Assembly: GCA_024279945.1 (NCBI GenBank)
Contig: JAJRRA010000031.1
Span: forward strand, 1 to 44,122
Reading direction: 5' to 3'
Source of the DNA: Gammaproteobacteria bacterium
GTDB taxonomy: Bacteria; Pseudomonadota; Gammaproteobacteria; Xanthomonadales; SZUA-36
DNA: 44,122 bases
Shown here: piece after piece, positions 8,443-17,965 of the stretch
Numbering within the stretch: position 1 is the stretch's first letter
How the letters are laid out: every line of letters begins with the position of its first letter
Notes under the pieces: model-generated
Told to the model about the DNA's origin: nothing
Database searches by the model: none
Seen by the model: the letters and a program-made list of their open reading frames with translations, nothing else
Translations under genes and position numbers: made by a program

Positions 8443-9738
8443 TTAGTCCGGTCGTCTTTTCAGCACATGGAACAGCATACTACCCAGGCTGATCGCAGTG
8501 GCCGCCAGTATTACACCAGTGAGTCGCGCCAGCATATCCTGTTGGATCAGAATTGCCGCTACACCTAAAATAACGGAACTCAAATGTAACACCAGTCCAA
8601 TCTGGATTCGTCGCTGGGGCAGAAGGCTTCTCATGGACGGTACCGGCTCCAGGCCAACCCGTGCCGAGTAGCGGTGGAACCAGACCAGGAACGGTACGAT
8701 ACGGCTCAGCATTCCGTGCATGATCATGCCGGCCCAGCCCCAGATGGCCAGCCAGCCGAACAGCACCTGCCAACGGGGGTCAGGAAGCAGAAACACCAGG
8801 ATTGCGCTGGGAATCAGCAGCAGAGCAATGATCAGGCCGGCTTTCCAGAACATCAATGATGTGTCACGCCGCCGGCGCTTGCGGCGTGAAATATTTCGCA
8901 GAATCAGTAGCGGATGAAGCAGCCAGACAACGACTGCGGCGGGCAATGCTCCAATCGCAGCCAATTGGCCTGGCGTAAGGAAATCACTGACTTCCTGTGC
9001 GGCGAAAATGGCCACAAACGGAAGCACAAGGCCGGCCAGCAACAGGCTGAACAGCAAGCGCATCAGGGTTTTGCTGACCACCGGCGCCAGGTAGAACATC
9101 GGAATAACCTGCCAGGATACCGACATGATCAGTCCGCCAACCCAGCCAATAAGGGCCAGTGTCAGGTGAATCTGCATCCACAGAAAACGATTATCGGGAA
9201 AGCCGTGTCCGCTATACCCCCGGGCCATGACCAGGCCGATCAAAGTGACAGTCATCAGGCTGATGATGGCCAGGCGCATACCCTGGACGGTTTCGTTGTT
9301 GGTTCCGGGACGGAGCAGTGCCCAGCCCAGCGGTATCAGAAAGGCCAGAAAAGCAATTGCGAAACAAAAGATCGCCGCTGACATAGACCATATGGGGCCA
9401 CCCAACAGTCGCCAGATAAATCCGGCCAGCCCCACCACCAGCAAAGCCTGGACCAGGGGTGCGATGCGGGTGAATGGAACCGGTGTGCCTGCAATAACCG
9501 GGGTCATCTGGTATAGCGCGCCGATCATGCCCATGGCGAGAACACCCAGGGTGGCGGCATGCACCAGCGCCAGTGTCTGCGGCATGAGGGGCGTGATCAG
9601 GGCAGTTGAGCCAGTGAACATCAGGATGAAACCCGCCGCCAGGATGCCAGCCGGCAGGGTCAGAAAAAAAGCAGCAGGAATGGAAAGCCGGGGTGCCTGA
9701 TCCAGGCTTAAGCCGCCCGTCGGCATAACGGCGTTCAC
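8443..9738 (-). CDS. Polytopic membrane protein, NnrS / haem-copper-oxidase subunit I-like
   Basis: 431 residues with roughly twelve hydrophobic helices and short loops. Histidines in ALVHAATLGVLAMGMIGA and MQIHLTLALIGWVGG sit within helices, as in the haem-copper oxidase-like NnrS group. The NnrS family is linked to nitric oxide tolerance and denitrification, and some members bind haem. The start overlaps the last 4 bases of the DUF2249 gene, so the pair forms a coupled two-gene operon. Across the divergent promoter is a hemerythrin, also common in NO-response loci. Family assignment rests on topology and motif look, so the exact function is open. Confidence 0.6.
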   Translation of the reverse strand: MNAVMPTGGLSLDQAPRLSIPAAFFLTLPAGILAAGFILMFTGSTALITPLMPQTLALVHAATLGVLAMGMIGALYQMTPVIAGTPVPFTRIAPLVQALLVVGLAGFIWRLLGGPIWSMSAAIFCFAIAFLAFLIPLGWALLRPGTNNETVQGMRLAIISLMTVTLIGLVMARGYSGHGFPDNRFLWMQIHLTLALIGWVGGLIMSVSWQVIPMFYLAPVVSKTLMRLLFSLLLAGLVLPFVAIFAAQEVSDFLTPGQLAAIGALPAAVVVWLLHPLLILRNISRRKRRRRDTSLMFWKAGLIIALLLIPSAILVFLLPDPRWQVLFGWLAIWGWAGMIMHGMLSRIVPFLVWFHRYSARVGLEPVPSMRSLLPQRRIQIGLVLHLSSVILGVAAILIQQDMLARLTGVILAATAISLGSMLFHVLKRRPD

Positions 9739-9998
9739 TGCTCTCTCCTGATCAGCAAAAGTGCACTTTGGTCTTCTTGTTCATGGACCCACCATTTCAG
9801 GCCACGTGCCTCCAGATGAGGAAACAGCGGGGTCGGAATATGGGGCAGTTGTGCCAGGAAAAAATCTCCCACAGCGAGTTCAGAGCAGCTCATTAGTATT
9901 TTCTCCATGGGCTCCGGTGCTTCGAGATCCCGTAGGTCGACGATATCCGGTTTTTCGAACCCCAGTACCGTAAAAATATCTGATACAGATTTGCCCAT
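9735..9998 (-). CDS. DUF2249-type small protein
   Basis: An 87-residue soluble protein. The N-terminal DIVDLRDLEAPEPMEKILMSC, followed by a hydrophobic strand and LPHIPTPLFPHLEARGLKWW, follows the DUF2249 pattern (D-x-R-x-L-x-x-P-E-P, later P-x-P-L-x-x-x-L-x-x-R-G-x-x-W). DUF2249 proteins have a TusA/SirA-like fold and are often found with hemerythrins and nitrogen-oxide genes. Their biochemical role is not known. It is coupled to the downstream membrane protein by a 4-base overlap and divergent from the hemerythrin gene. Confidence 0.75.
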   Translation of the reverse strand: MGKSVSDIFTVLGFEKPDIVDLRDLEAPEPMEKILMSCSELAVGDFFLAQLPHIPTPLFPHLEARGLKWWVHEQEDQSALLLIRREQ

Positions 9999-10022
9999 TA
10001 ATGCTTCAATTTTTGTAACATA

Positions 10023-10050
10023 TTGCTAAAATAAACCATCAGCCGATAAT
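10023..10050 (+). promoter_or_regulatory. Candidate promoter of the hemerythrin-cobS-cobT operon
   Basis: TTGCTA (10023-10028), 16 bases, GATAAT (10045-10050) lies in the 100-base divergent gap, 49 bases before the hemerythrin ATG. No clear FNR/DNR (TTGAT-N4-ATCAA) or NsrR-type dyad could be seen in this gap. Confidence 0.35.
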
Positions 10051-10098
10051 GTACCAGATTGCTCCCCATTCGTATTCGGGTTTGTACAGGAGATACCC

Positions 10099-10554
10099 AT
10101 GACAGCTATAGATATCGAGGCCGGCCTGGCCGGATTTTTCATGCAGGATCATCGCGACTGCGATGCCCGTTGGGCGAAGTTGGAAGAGCTCCTGGACGGT
10201 GGTGATACTGATGCCACCGCGCAGGCCTGGCAGGAATTTGACGACAGCATGCGCCGGCACCTGGCGATGGAAGAGGACATACTGTTTCCTGCTTTCGATT
10301 CCCGCAGTGGAATGGGTGGCGGTGGCCCTACCGCCATGATGAGAATGGAACACCAGCAAATGCGCGGCCTGCTTGACCAGATTGGCGCCGCGATGAGTTC
10401 CGGTGATACCGAGGAAGCCCTGGACCTGGGGGATACGCTGCTCATGCTGATCCAGCAGCACAACGTCAAGGAAGAGGGCATGCTGTACCCGATGGCCGAG
10501 AACATGTTGTTTGACGAGTGGGCCGCACTGGCGGAGCAACTCGAGAAATACTAA
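10099..10554 (+). CDS. Hemerythrin-like (HHE domain) protein
   Basis: A 151-residue all-helical protein with the histidine/glutamate pattern of a di-iron HHE domain: [38 protein letters not shown] and [16 protein letters not shown]. Such proteins bind O2 or NO at a non-haem di-iron site or help repair Fe-S clusters. AGGAG sits 7 bases before the ATG. The stop is only five bases before cobS, so it is co-transcribed with cobS-cobT, an unusual partnership. The divergent DUF2249/NnrS-like pair suggests a nitric-oxide or redox context. Confidence 0.88.
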   Translation: MTAIDIEAGLAGFFMQDHRDCDARWAKLEELLDGGDTDATAQAWQEFDDSMRRHLAMEEDILFPAFDSRSGMGGGGPTAMMRMEHQQMRGLLDQIGAAMSSGDTEEALDLGDTLLMLIQQHNVKEEGMLYPMAENMLFDEWAALAEQLEKY

Positions 10555-10559
10555 ACCGC

Positions 10560-11564
10560 ATGAAAGACCCTGGACTCACTGCCGCCTATGACAGGCTTCC
10601 GGATCGGAAGGTTGCGGTCCGGGATCTGTTCGGTATTGATTCGGATATGCAGGTGCCGATGTTTTCATCGGCCAGTGAATATGTGCCGGAAGTGGACGAA
10701 GCCTATCTGTTCGACCCGGACACCACCCTCGCCATCCTTGCCGGCTTTGCCTATAACGCACGGGTGATGGTGCAGGGCTATCACGGTTCCGGCAAAACCA
10801 CTCACATTGAGCAGGTAGCGGCAAGGCTGAACTGGGCCTGTGTACGCATTAACCTGGACAGTTACATCAGCCGTGTGGATCTGATCGGTCGGGATGCCAT
10901 TGTGCTGGAAGAGGGCAAACAGGTAACCCGGTTTCGTGAAGGAATTCTGCCCTGGTCTTTGCAGACGCCCACGGCGTTGGTGTTCGATGAGTACGATGCC
11001 GGCCGGCCTGATGTCATGTTTGTGATTCAGCGCGTGCTCGAGTCTGAAGGGCGGCTGACCCTGCTGGATCAGAACCGGATCATCCGGCCACATCCGGCAT
11101 TTCGCCTGTTTTCCACCACCAATACGATCGGACTCGGTGATACGACCGGTCTGTACCACGGGACGCAGCAGATTAACCAGGGGCAACTGGACCGCTGGAA
11201 TATCATTGCCACGCTTAACTACCTTCCTTATGAACAGGAACTGGACATTGCACTGGCCAAGGCACCGGCCTACCAGAGTGATGAGGGCCGTGCGCTGCTC
11301 GGTAAAATGGTCCAGCTTGCCAACCTGACCCGGCAGGGTTTCATGAGCGGTGATCTTTCCACCGTGATGTCACTGCGCACGGTCATCAACTGGTCAGCCA
11401 ATGCCGAAATTTTCGGTGATGTAGCCTATGCGTTTAAAGTCACCTTCGCCAATCGCTGCGATGCTCTCGAGCGCCCGCTGCTCGCCGAGTATTATCAGCG
11501 TTGTTTTGGTGTAGAGTTGCCGGGACCCGTCACCGCCATCAACCCTGATACCGCAGCTACATGA
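10560..11564 (+). CDS. cobS: Aerobic cobaltochelatase subunit CobS (AAA+ ATPase)
   Basis: 334 residues from the ATG at 10560. The sequence is very CobS-like: [33 protein letters not shown], Walker [11 protein letters not shown] (around residues 73-82), [19 protein letters not shown], the Walker B segment [20 protein letters not shown], and [19 protein letters not shown]. This separates it from the related NorQ/CbbQ and MoxR ATPases. CobS and CobT form an AAA+ complex that drives Co2+ insertion into hydrogenobyrinic acid diamide by CobN. No cobN or other cob gene is in the window. The stop overlaps the cobT start (ATGA). An upstream in-frame start at 10518 would overlap the hemerythrin gene and was rejected. 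Confidence 0.9.
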   Translation: MKDPGLTAAYDRLPDRKVAVRDLFGIDSDMQVPMFSSASEYVPEVDEAYLFDPDTTLAILAGFAYNARVMVQGYHGSGKTTHIEQVAARLNWACVRINLDSYISRVDLIGRDAIVLEEGKQVTRFREGILPWSLQTPTALVFDEYDAGRPDVMFVIQRVLESEGRLTLLDQNRIIRPHPAFRLFSTTNTIGLGDTTGLYHGTQQINQGQLDRWNIIATLNYLPYEQELDIALAKAPAYQSDEGRALLGKMVQLANLTRQGFMSGDLSTVMSLRTVINWSANAEIFGDVAYAFKVTFANRCDALERPLLAEYYQRCFGVELPGPVTAINPDTAAT

Positions 11565-13459
11565 ACCTCCCCGCTTCCTGTCCTTCGCGTGACCAGTTTG
11601 AGCACTCGCTCCAGTGCACCTGTCGCGCACTGGCGGGGGAACCAGGCCTGCCCATCAGTTTTTCCCTGAATGAAATCGACAGCAACAGTACACCTTATGC
11701 CGTCATACGCGGGCAGTACGATGTGATCGGCGTGAAGTGTCGCTACCACGATGCCGGTTTGCATCACTCCCTGGCGCCTGCTGGGCCACTATCGCGGGCA
11801 ATTTTTGATGAATTTGAGAATTTACGTGTCGAGGCGCTCGCATCACAAGTGTGGCATGGCGTAGCGGTAAATCTTGCGGCAGCCTTCGACCAGCGCTATG
11901 GCTTGCACGGCCTGAATCTCCTGATAACGGATGCAGCAACGCCGCTGGCCAATGCTCTTGTGTTAATGGTACGCGCACAGTTGCTGGCTACGCTGTTACC
12001 GGAGGCGGCGGTCCGGTTTTTGGATCGTTGGCGGGATGTAATCAGCGCACGCTGCGGTGGCGATATCGGTAACCTACTGGCTGGGCTTACTGCGGCCTGC
12101 CGGGACCAGGCAGAATTTGCCCGTCAGTCAAAGCAATTGATTGACGCACTGGAGTTTCCCGATCAGCCACAGAAGGGCGCACAGGCCGCCCCGGCAGAAA
12201 TATCCCCGGACAGCGAGGAATGCGAAACAGGCTTTGGCCCAGGCAGTGGTGAAAGCCGGTATGCAGACAGTAAGGTTGAGGAAAATTCTGCTGCGGATTC
12301 GGTGCAGGGCAGTGAAGATGATCAGCAGGATTCGGCGGATGATAACCAAGCCCGGCTTGAAAGGGGCGCAAGTCATTCGGTCATCCCTTTCCCGCAGGAG
12401 GGAATGAGTCGGCCTGAGCCAGCAACGTCTGACGCCATACAGGGTTCTCCTATCGAGCCCGATGTGGCGGATGAGCCCACCGCAGGCAGCCTGGTCTATC
12501 GCCCCTGGACTACCCGCTATGATCAGGTCATACGCGCCACTGAACTGCTCGACAGAAATAAACTGTTGCAACTGCGAAGCAAACTTGACCAGGAACTGTC
12601 ACAGCACCGGCAACTTGCGGCGAGACTCGCCGGTCGTTTGCAAAGAAGCCTGGCAACCCTGCAAAAAAGAGCCTGGACCTTCGATCTGGATGACGGCTTG
12701 CTGGATACTTCGCGCCTGGCCCGGTTGGTGGTTGACCCTTCCAGCCCGCTGGTCTACAAGCAGGAGCGTGACAGTGAGAGCCACCACACCGTCATTTCTT
12801 TCCTGATTGATAATTCCGGCTCCATGCGTGGCCAGCCAATCGCACTGGCGGCCATGTTTGCCGATATCCTTGCCCGCGCGCTGGAGCGCTGCCATATCGC
12901 TACCGAGATACTGGGGTTTACCACCCGGCGGTGGCAGGGCGGCTACGCTCGCCGCTCCTGGCATGCCGATGGCAAACCGGATTCCCCGGGGAGGTTAAGT
13001 GATTTGCGGCATGTTATATACAAGACAGCCGATGAACCCTGGCGAAAAGCGCGCCAGGCGCTGGGTGTCATGCTGTGGCCGGAACTACTCAAAGAAAATA
13101 TCGACGGTGAAGCACTTTTGTGGGCGCACCGCCGTTTGAGCGGACGCGGGGAACAGCGGCGTATCCTGGTCGTGATATCTGATGGTGTGCCGGCCGATGA
13201 TGCCACACAGAGGGTTAATGCGGCCGACTACCTTTATTCACATTTGCGCCAGGTAATCGAGTGGATTGAACACCGATCATCGGTGGAGTTACTTGGCGTC
13301 GGTATGGGTCACGATGTCAGTGCAATCTATCAACGCAGCGTCAGCATCGCAGACAGTGAACAACTTGGTGATGCCATGGCGCACGAACTGGTTGAATTAC
13401 TGGCCAATGTGCCGCCGGCAACCTGTCATCCGTTTGCAGTGGCATCCCGGACGACCTGA
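11561..13459 (+). CDS. cobT: Aerobic cobaltochelatase subunit CobT (VWA domain)
   Basis: A 632-residue protein, the usual CobT length. The N-terminal 190 residues are CobT-like. Residues of about 200-310 form an acidic low-complexity linker rich in Asp, Glu, Ser and Gln. The C-terminal half has [16 protein letters not shown], the VWA metal-binding motif [12 protein letters not shown] (around residue 417), [13 protein letters not shown] and [15 protein letters not shown], all shared with CobT. It pairs with the AAA+ CobS ring and is translationally coupled to it by the ATGA overlap. It ends 57 bases before the fusion enzyme gene. NorD was considered, but the shared motifs and paired CobS favour CobT. 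Confidence 0.9.
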   Translation: MNLPASCPSRDQFEHSLQCTCRALAGEPGLPISFSLNEIDSNSTPYAVIRGQYDVIGVKCRYHDAGLHHSLAPAGPLSRAIFDEFENLRVEALASQVWHGVAVNLAAAFDQRYGLHGLNLLITDAATPLANALVLMVRAQLLATLLPEAAVRFLDRWRDVISARCGGDIGNLLAGLTAACRDQAEFARQSKQLIDALEFPDQPQKGAQAAPAEISPDSEECETGFGPGSGESRYADSKVEENSAADSVQGSEDDQQDSADDNQARLERGASHSVIPFPQEGMSRPEPATSDAIQGSPIEPDVADEPTAGSLVYRPWTTRYDQVIRATELLDRNKLLQLRSKLDQELSQHRQLAARLAGRLQRSLATLQKRAWTFDLDDGLLDTSRLARLVVDPSSPLVYKQERDSESHHTVISFLIDNSGSMRGQPIALAAMFADILARALERCHIATEILGFTTRRWQGGYARRSWHADGKPDSPGRLSDLRHVIYKTADEPWRKARQALGVMLWPELLKENIDGEALLWAHRRLSGRGEQRRILVVISDGVPADDATQRVNAADYLYSHLRQVIEWIEHRSSVELLGVGMGHDVSAIYQRSVSIADSEQLGDAMAHELVELLANVPPATCHPFAVASRTT

Positions 13460-13516
13460 ACTGAATTTATCTTTAATCACATCCATGAGTCATCACAGAG
13501 GCAGCAGGACAAAAAC

Positions 13517-15535
13517 ATGAGCTATCAATATAAAGACATCGAACTTGCAAAAATTTCCATTATCGGCGCCGGTAATATTGGCCCGGATATCTGTCTTCAC
13601 TTTGCCAAGGTTTTTGCCAAAAATGGCGTAAAGATGGTTTTGCTGGACATTTCCGAGCAGGCTCTGGAAAGCGCCAAAGCACGCATAGAGAAAAAAATCG
13701 CCCGCGGGGTCGAGGTCAGGGCTTTCCGCGCTGACCTGGCGGAAGCCATGCTCGGCTGTATCAGCTATACGACAAATTATGATGATATCTCCGGGTCCAG
13801 CCTGGTGCTCGAAGCGGCAACCGAAGATGAGGCAATCAAGGATGCCATTTTCACGCAGGTAGACGGTATATGTGACCAGGACGCGATCTTCCTGTCGAAT
13901 TCGTCGCATATGCGCCCGGAAGTTATCTTCCGCAATACTTCAAATCCCGGACGTTGCCTCGTGGCCCACTATTTTTTCCCGGCAGAACGCAATCCGATTG
14001 TCGAAATTATTCCGGGTAAAGATACGGACACGACACTGACCGCGAACCTGCTGGGAATGTACGAAGCCATTGGCAAAGTACCCATGGAAGTGGCCAGTTC
14101 CTATGGCTATGCGATCGATCCTATTTTCGAAGGCCTGTTTTTGAACGCTATCCTGTGCCTGCAAAAAGGCTACGGGACCGTCAAGGAAATTGACAAGGTA
14201 TCCATGGATGCGCTGGGTTGTGGTGTGGGTCCGATTACTGCAGTGACACTGGCGGGCGGTAATGAAATAACTGATCACGGTCTGGATGAAATGCACACCC
14301 AGTTGCAGCCCTGGTTCAAGTCGCCAGACCTGTTAAAAGAGCTGATTAAAAAGGGTGACCGCTGGGACATCGCTCGCAAGGGAGACACCATCGAGGTTGC
14401 TGCGGAAACAGAGGAAGTCTTGAGGAACCAGGTGATCGGTGCGTTTTGTGCACTGGCCTCGTATATTGCCGACCTGGGTATCTGCGCCATCAGTGATCTG
14501 GACAAGGCCTGCGAAATCGCACTGGTGATCAAACCACCGTTTTCGATGATGAATGAAATGGGGATTAATAAGGCACACGACATTGTCGAGGCATGGTGTG
14601 CGGAAAATCCCGGTTTCCCGATGCCCGCCAGCCTGGTTGCAGCGCGTGATGCGGGTGGCTGGAAGCTTTCTAATGTGACGCGCAAGACGCTGGGTGATGT
14701 AGCTGTGCTGACCATCAAGCGGCCCAAAGTGCTCAACGCCGTTGATGCGACCGTGCTGGCGGAACTGCGTGAAAAATTTGCCGAGGCCGAAAACGATCCG
14801 GCGATCACCGGTACAGTCCTCACCGGTTTCGGTGTTAAAGCGTTCGTGTCCGGCGCGGACATCAATGAATTGGCAAGCTGCAAGACACCCGAAGCGGGTT
14901 ATCAGAATTCACAGAATTTTCAAAAGGTCTGTAATTACGTTGAGTCACTGAAGAAACCGGTGGTTTGTGCCTGGAACGGTTTTGCCTTCGGCGGCGGTGC
15001 CGAGCTTGCCATGTCCTGTACGGATCGTGTTTGCAGAGCGGGCTTGTCGATTGCAGCTTGCCAGCCGGAAGTCAACCTGGGCTTCATACCGGGTGCCGGA
15101 GGCACGCAACGCCTGCCCAGGCTGGTCGGGATCAGCAAGGCTGCGGAGATTTTACGTACTGCCCGGCCCGTCTCGTCCCGCGAGGCCGTAGAAATCGGAC
15201 TGGCGCGCGAAGAGGTCGAAGGTGATCTGGTGGAGGCCGCAGCCACACTGGTACGGCAGATCGCCGATGGAACGGTCGTGGCTCCGGTGATAGAAACCGG
15301 ACCCTTGAGTGACATACCCAAACCCGAGGATCTCGATATTGGCCATCACAGCCGGAAAATCGACAGTATTTTGATCAATGCCATCTACCATGGCGCACGA
15401 ATGACCCTTGCTGAAGGCCTGGAACTGGAGTCCCGTTCATTCGGCAGGTGCATAGAAACCGAGGACATGTGGATTGGCCTGGAAACGTTTATGAGCAAAG
15501 GAGCAAGCGCTAAAGCGCCCTTTGTACACAAATAA
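13517..15535 (+). CDS. Bifunctional 3-hydroxyacyl-CoA dehydrogenase / enoyl-CoA hydratase, reversed domain order
   Basis: A 672-residue fusion. The N-terminal half is an NAD-dependent 3-hydroxyacyl-CoA dehydrogenase: GAGNIG at 17-22, VLEAATEDEAIKDAIF, NSSHMRPEVIF and the catalytic His in LVAHYFFPAERNPIVEII. The C-terminal domain appears at about residue 395. From there the protein is a crotonase: FVSGADINELA, the oxyanion and first Glu region FGGGAELAMSC, and the second Glu in QPEVNLGFIPGAGGTQRLP, both catalytic Glu present. FadB and FadJ carry these domains in the other order. This order is known from crotonyl-CoA hydratase/3-hydroxybutyryl-CoA dehydrogenases of archaea and some bacteria. 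AGGA lies upstream of the ATG. The likely role is two consecutive beta-oxidation steps, perhaps on an atypical acyl-CoA. Confidence 0.88.
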   Translation: MSYQYKDIELAKISIIGAGNIGPDICLHFAKVFAKNGVKMVLLDISEQALESAKARIEKKIARGVEVRAFRADLAEAMLGCISYTTNYDDISGSSLVLEAATEDEAIKDAIFTQVDGICDQDAIFLSNSSHMRPEVIFRNTSNPGRCLVAHYFFPAERNPIVEIIPGKDTDTTLTANLLGMYEAIGKVPMEVASSYGYAIDPIFEGLFLNAILCLQKGYGTVKEIDKVSMDALGCGVGPITAVTLAGGNEITDHGLDEMHTQLQPWFKSPDLLKELIKKGDRWDIARKGDTIEVAAETEEVLRNQVIGAFCALASYIADLGICAISDLDKACEIALVIKPPFSMMNEMGINKAHDIVEAWCAENPGFPMPASLVAARDAGGWKLSNVTRKTLGDVAVLTIKRPKVLNAVDATVLAELREKFAEAENDPAITGTVLTGFGVKAFVSGADINELASCKTPEAGYQNSQNFQKVCNYVESLKKPVVCAWNGFAFGGGAELAMSCTDRVCRAGLSIAACQPEVNLGFIPGAGGTQRLPRLVGISKAAEILRTARPVSSREAVEIGLAREEVEGDLVEAAATLVRQIADGTVVAPVIETGPLSDIPKPEDLDIGHHSRKIDSILINAIYHGARMTLAEGLELESRSFGRCIETEDMWIGLETFMSKGASAKAPFVHK

Positions 15536-15539
15536 AAAA

Positions 15540-15575
15540 GCAGGCGTGGACTTGTGTCCACGCCTGCAGGTTTTT
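15540..15575. terminator. Bidirectional rho-independent terminator
   Basis: Stem GCAGGCGTGGAC (15540-15551), loop TTGT, complementary stem (15556-15567), followed by AGGTTTTT. On the other strand the preceding AAATAAAAAA supplies the T-tract. It lies between convergent genes (the fusion enzyme, plus; the TonB receptor, minus) and can end both transcripts. Confidence 0.9.
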
Positions 15576-15596
15576 CCAGCGATCTGAGAGTGAACG

Positions 15597-17783
15597 CTAG
15601 TACTGGTAGCGGAAAGTTATACCCCACCAGCGAGGCGGCCCATACATTTGCTGGTTCAAGCCGAAGAAATCGGAGAAATCAAAGGTATAAACTTTGTATT
15701 CCTTTTCAAACAGGTTTTTACCCCAGGCGGATACCTGGAAATTGTCGTTGAAGCGGTAAGTGATCGCCCCATTCCAGACCCAGTACGCTTTTTGACTCGC
15801 GATTTCCTGATTGACGATGTCAAAATACGTTTTGCTCGAATAGTTGGTGTCTAACTGGAAGGTCAGCGCGCCATTGCCGATCGGAATCGTGTACCGGCCA
15901 ATTCCGTTTAGCTGGACATCCGGAGCCAGTACCAGGTTACGGTTCTTGAGGACCGAACCATCCGGCAGCCCGATGCCATCGGCTTTCGCGTCGAGTAAGC
16001 CAAGACCAATACCGAGTTCCAGTGCATCGGTCGGGTTGGCAAAAAACTCAAACTCGGCACCTTTGATGCTGGCGTCTGAAGCGTTACTGATGAACGCACT
16101 GACACCTTCGAAAGTCAGTGCCTGCAAATCGGTGTAGTCATAATAAAATGCGGTGGCATTGAAGCGCGCCCGGCCACCGGCAAAGGTTGATTTCATGCCA
16201 ACTTCATAGGAAATGAGCTCTTCCTTGCCATAGGGAAGATTTTCCAGCGCCAGTGACGGATCGAGGAAACCTGCGTTGAAGCCACCGCTCTTGAATGAGG
16301 AAGAAATGCTGCCGAAAAGCAGCACATCGTCATTGATATTGAAATTTAGCCCGACTTTGCCGGTCACCACGTCCTCTGACTGATTGGTCAAATCTCCGGC
16401 TGTCCGGGGAGAAAATTCGTAGACAAAGGCGCCAAAATTGGTTTCCCGGTTGATGTAGGTATAATCCTTGTCCTCGTTGGTGTAGCGAATACCTCCAATC
16501 AGGCTCCACTGGTCATTCAGTGCAAACTCGACCTGTCCGAAAGCTGCATACGATGTCGTGTTCTGCAGGTAAGTGACATCGAAATTGATGTCGTACAGTC
16601 CGCCAAGATCAAGCCGTGTACCGGTGCCGTCGACTTCATTGTCAAAATAATAAACACCGGCTACCCAGTTGAGCTGTCCAGTGTCGCCAAAGAACCTCAG
16701 TTCACTGGTCACCTGGTCGGTCTTAGCAGCAAAGTCGGGGCGCACCAGTGAACCGGCGCCAAAATCTACATTTCCCGCATCGGTATCTTCCTGATGAAAT
16801 TTTTTGACGTTTTCCACACCGGTGATCCATTTCATCCCAAAGTTTTCACCCTGGTAAGTCAGGTCGAAGAAACCACCTTTGCTTCTTATTTTCAGCGGCC
16901 CAACGCGATCGTAATCACCGGCCCATGGATCGCCATCGGTATCCCGGTAACCGAAAAAGTCAAAACCATCTCCAGCGGTACCCTCATGCTGGTAAGCTGC
17001 GGCCAGTGCGTCGGAGTCGGCATAGTGTCCGTTGAGCAACAATGACCACTGGTCAGCGAGCTGAAACAGAACTTGTCCGCGAATCGCGATATTGTCAGCA
17101 TCGTTCGGATTCTTGCCGACCCGGTTTGTTACATAGCCATCCGCCTGGTTGCTTGCGACCGACAAGCGGGCAGAGACCCGTTCCGTGCCACCGCCGACAG
17201 CGCCTTCAAACTTGATCTGGCTATAGCTTCCAAAGGTCAGGTCACCGTAAGCATCGAAATCTGCGGTTGGTTTCTTGGTCACATAATGGACCAGTCCGCC
17301 TGTCGCATTTCGCCCATAGAGTGTGCCCTGTGGGCCGCGCAGTACCTCTACACGCTCAACGTCAAACAACTGAAAGGTCAGGCCGGCCATCGCACTCTGG
17401 TAGATCTCATCGACATACACGGCAATATTACTTTCGTTATTGTCACTGAAATCATTCAGGCCAACGCCGCGCAACACGATTGACGGGTTGTTGCCGGCGC
17501 CAACCGGTGTGCCAATACTGAAGTTTGGTGTTTGTGTAGCAACATCCACGCTGTCGGTCAGATTCAATTGCCGCAGTGCATCACCAGAAAACGCGGTGAC
17601 GGAAACCGGGGCTTCCTGGATGTTTTGTTCGCGCTTCTGAGCGGTAACAATTATTTCTTCGAGCAGGTTATTGGAATCGGCCAGAACCTGTGTACTGTAT
17701 ACGGCGCTTCCAGACACCACCAGCGTTGCAGCCAGTAGAAACCGCGGCACGCGCTTAAAAGCAAAAAATACTCTGGTATTCAT
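15597..17783 (-). CDS. TonB-dependent outer-membrane receptor
   Basis: 728 residues from the ATG at 17783, chosen because AGAGGG lies just upstream; a longer reading from 17801 lacks a site. It has a signal peptide (RFLLAATLVVSGSAVYSTQVLA), then a TonB box region (EEIIVTAQKREQNIQE). The plug carries VEVLRGPQGTLYGRNATGG, and a beta-barrel ends in an aromatic residue (...TFRYQY). This is the large xenobiotic/siderophore-type receptor group common in marine Proteobacteria, without a SusD partner. It follows the molybdopterin enzyme on the same strand after a 182-base gap, so it may be the last gene of the CoA-catabolism operon or have its own promoter. The substrate is unknown. Confidence 0.92.
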   Translation of the reverse strand: MNTRVFFAFKRVPRFLLAATLVVSGSAVYSTQVLADSNNLLEEIIVTAQKREQNIQEAPVSVTAFSGDALRQLNLTDSVDVATQTPNFSIGTPVGAGNNPSIVLRGVGLNDFSDNNESNIAVYVDEIYQSAMAGLTFQLFDVERVEVLRGPQGTLYGRNATGGLVHYVTKKPTADFDAYGDLTFGSYSQIKFEGAVGGGTERVSARLSVASNQADGYVTNRVGKNPNDADNIAIRGQVLFQLADQWSLLLNGHYADSDALAAAYQHEGTAGDGFDFFGYRDTDGDPWAGDYDRVGPLKIRSKGGFFDLTYQGENFGMKWITGVENVKKFHQEDTDAGNVDFGAGSLVRPDFAAKTDQVTSELRFFGDTGQLNWVAGVYYFDNEVDGTGTRLDLGGLYDINFDVTYLQNTTSYAAFGQVEFALNDQWSLIGGIRYTNEDKDYTYINRETNFGAFVYEFSPRTAGDLTNQSEDVVTGKVGLNFNINDDVLLFGSISSSFKSGGFNAGFLDPSLALENLPYGKEELISYEVGMKSTFAGGRARFNATAFYYDYTDLQALTFEGVSAFISNASDASIKGAEFEFFANPTDALELGIGLGLLDAKADGIGLPDGSVLKNRNLVLAPDVQLNGIGRYTIPIGNGALTFQLDTNYSSKTYFDIVNQEIASQKAYWVWNGAITYRFNDNFQVSAWGKNLFEKEYKVYTFDFSDFFGLNQQMYGPPRWWGITFRYQY

Positions 17784-17821
17784 TTTATCCCTCTCCCACA
17801 CTCACTACGAAAAAAATGACC

Positions 17822-17887
17822 CAAACAAAGACTGTTTGATTTGCATTACCCTGAAAAAACTAGTTTAAGCATAAACCAATTTAAGCA
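17822..17887 (-). promoter_or_regulatory. Possible operator region upstream of the TonB receptor
   Basis: In the gap between the molybdopterin enzyme and the receptor there is a dyad CAAACA-N5-TGTTTG (17822-17838) and a direct repeat TTTAAGCA at 17864-17871 and 17880-17887 (16-base period). Either could bind a regulator. No confident -35/-10 pair was seen, and this does not match the TTACTTC dyad of promoters A-C. Confidence 0.3.
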
Positions 17888-17965
17888 AAATTCAAGGCAC
17901 CGTGGCCCACTACCGTAAAAGGACATGGTATTTGACTTTTTTGTCAATAGAAAAGGGGACAACAG

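Noticed and set aside
8674-9700. Several plus-strand frames opposite the NnrS-like gene
   Set aside because: They are antisense shadows of a clear membrane protein, rich in Gln/Pro/Arg, with no start signals.
10560-13459. NorQ-NorD (nitric oxide reductase activation) identity for the AAA+/VWA pair
   Set aside because: It was suggested by the hemerythrin and NnrS-like neighbours, but motifs such as [25 protein letters not shown] and [13 protein letters not shown] are those of CobS and CobT, and no norCB is present.
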